Assembly (NCBI RefSeq): GCF_001428065.1
Contig: NZ_LMSE01000004.1
Location: 489,704 to 553,703, forward strand
Source: Nostocoides sp. Soil756
GTDB taxonomy: Bacteria; Actinomycetota; Actinomycetes; Actinomycetales; Dermatophilaceae
Reading direction: 5' to 3'
DNA: 64,000 bases
The notes under the pieces: model-generated
What the model was told of the DNA's origin: nothing
Database searches by the model: none
Seen by the model: only the letters and a program-made list of their open reading frames with translations
Position numbers and translations under genes: made by a program
Shown here: in pieces, positions 63,977-64,000 of the stretch
How the letters are laid out: every line of letters starts with the position of its first letter
Position numbering within the stretch: position 1 is the first letter of the stretch

Positions 63977-64000
63977 CCGTTGTGCAGCACCAGCCACGCG

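Overview
The window is 64 kb of a very GC-rich chromosome with GTG/ATG starts and frequent GTGA/ATGA stop-start overlaps. Many starts sit only 6-9 bases after a TANNNT -10 hexamer, so leaderless transcripts look common. The gene content is actinobacterial: WhiB7, SigR/RsrA, mycoredoxin, AdnAB, UPF0182, Ni-superoxide dismutase and the 24-residue ribosomal protein bL37. Micrococcales, perhaps Intrasporangiaceae, is my inference, not a proven placement.

Region 1 (1-26.2 kb) is a core block. It matches gene for gene the conserved actinobacterial neighbourhood known in Mycobacterium tuberculosis as about Rv3193c-Rv3202c: a TIGR02569 kinase-like protein, AdnA, AdnB, NudC, mycoredoxin, UvrD2, WhiB7, an ABC1 kinase, a ThiF/cyclodehydratase-like protein, a DUF2342 metalloprotease-fold protein, a PDZ/Lon-like YlbL protein and UPF0182. 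whiB7 has a long leader with an 81-codon upstream ORF and mutually exclusive terminator and antiterminator helices. Inside this block a 1.85-kb transposon-like element without a transposase (16049-17899) sits in the loop of a 17-bp hairpin and is flanked by 10-bp target duplications.

Region 2 (26.2-29.7 kb) starts with initiator tRNA-Met. It continues into a less biased, probably acquired segment: an ISL3-like transposase remnant, a broken gene for a cysteine-containing probably exported protein, and an ABC ATPase with two membrane proteins.

Region 3 (29.8-35.0 kb) is a nitrogen-oxide/copper module: a membrane-fused copper nitrite reductase-like oxidase, an NnrS-like membrane protein, a SufR-like cysteine-bearing regulator, and a divergent hemerythrin/DUF2249 protein.

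Region 4 (35.1-52.3 kb) is housekeeping: NDH-2, an M16 peptidase pair, Ogt, HisN, a five-gene oligopeptide ABC transporter, RsgA, AroA, a DoxX-like protein, an SRAP (HMCES/YedK) protein, an alpha/beta hydrolase, then sigR-rsrA and bL37. sigR has a perfect SigR-type promoter plus a second leaderless start, which predicts two protein isoforms.

Region 5 (52.3-64 kb) opens with the most novel-looking locus: a 43-codon gene for a secreted peptide (predicted mature form 17 residues) in one apparent operon with two multi-spanning membrane proteins that carry cytoplasmic HD phosphohydrolase-like domains. Mannose-6-phosphate isomerase, Ni-SOD with its maturation protease, malic enzyme, the dTDP-rhamnose genes rmlC-rmlA / rmlB-rmlD, a quinone oxidoreductase-like protein and a homocysteine S-methyltransferase follow. 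No rRNA, CRISPR array or intact prophage was seen.
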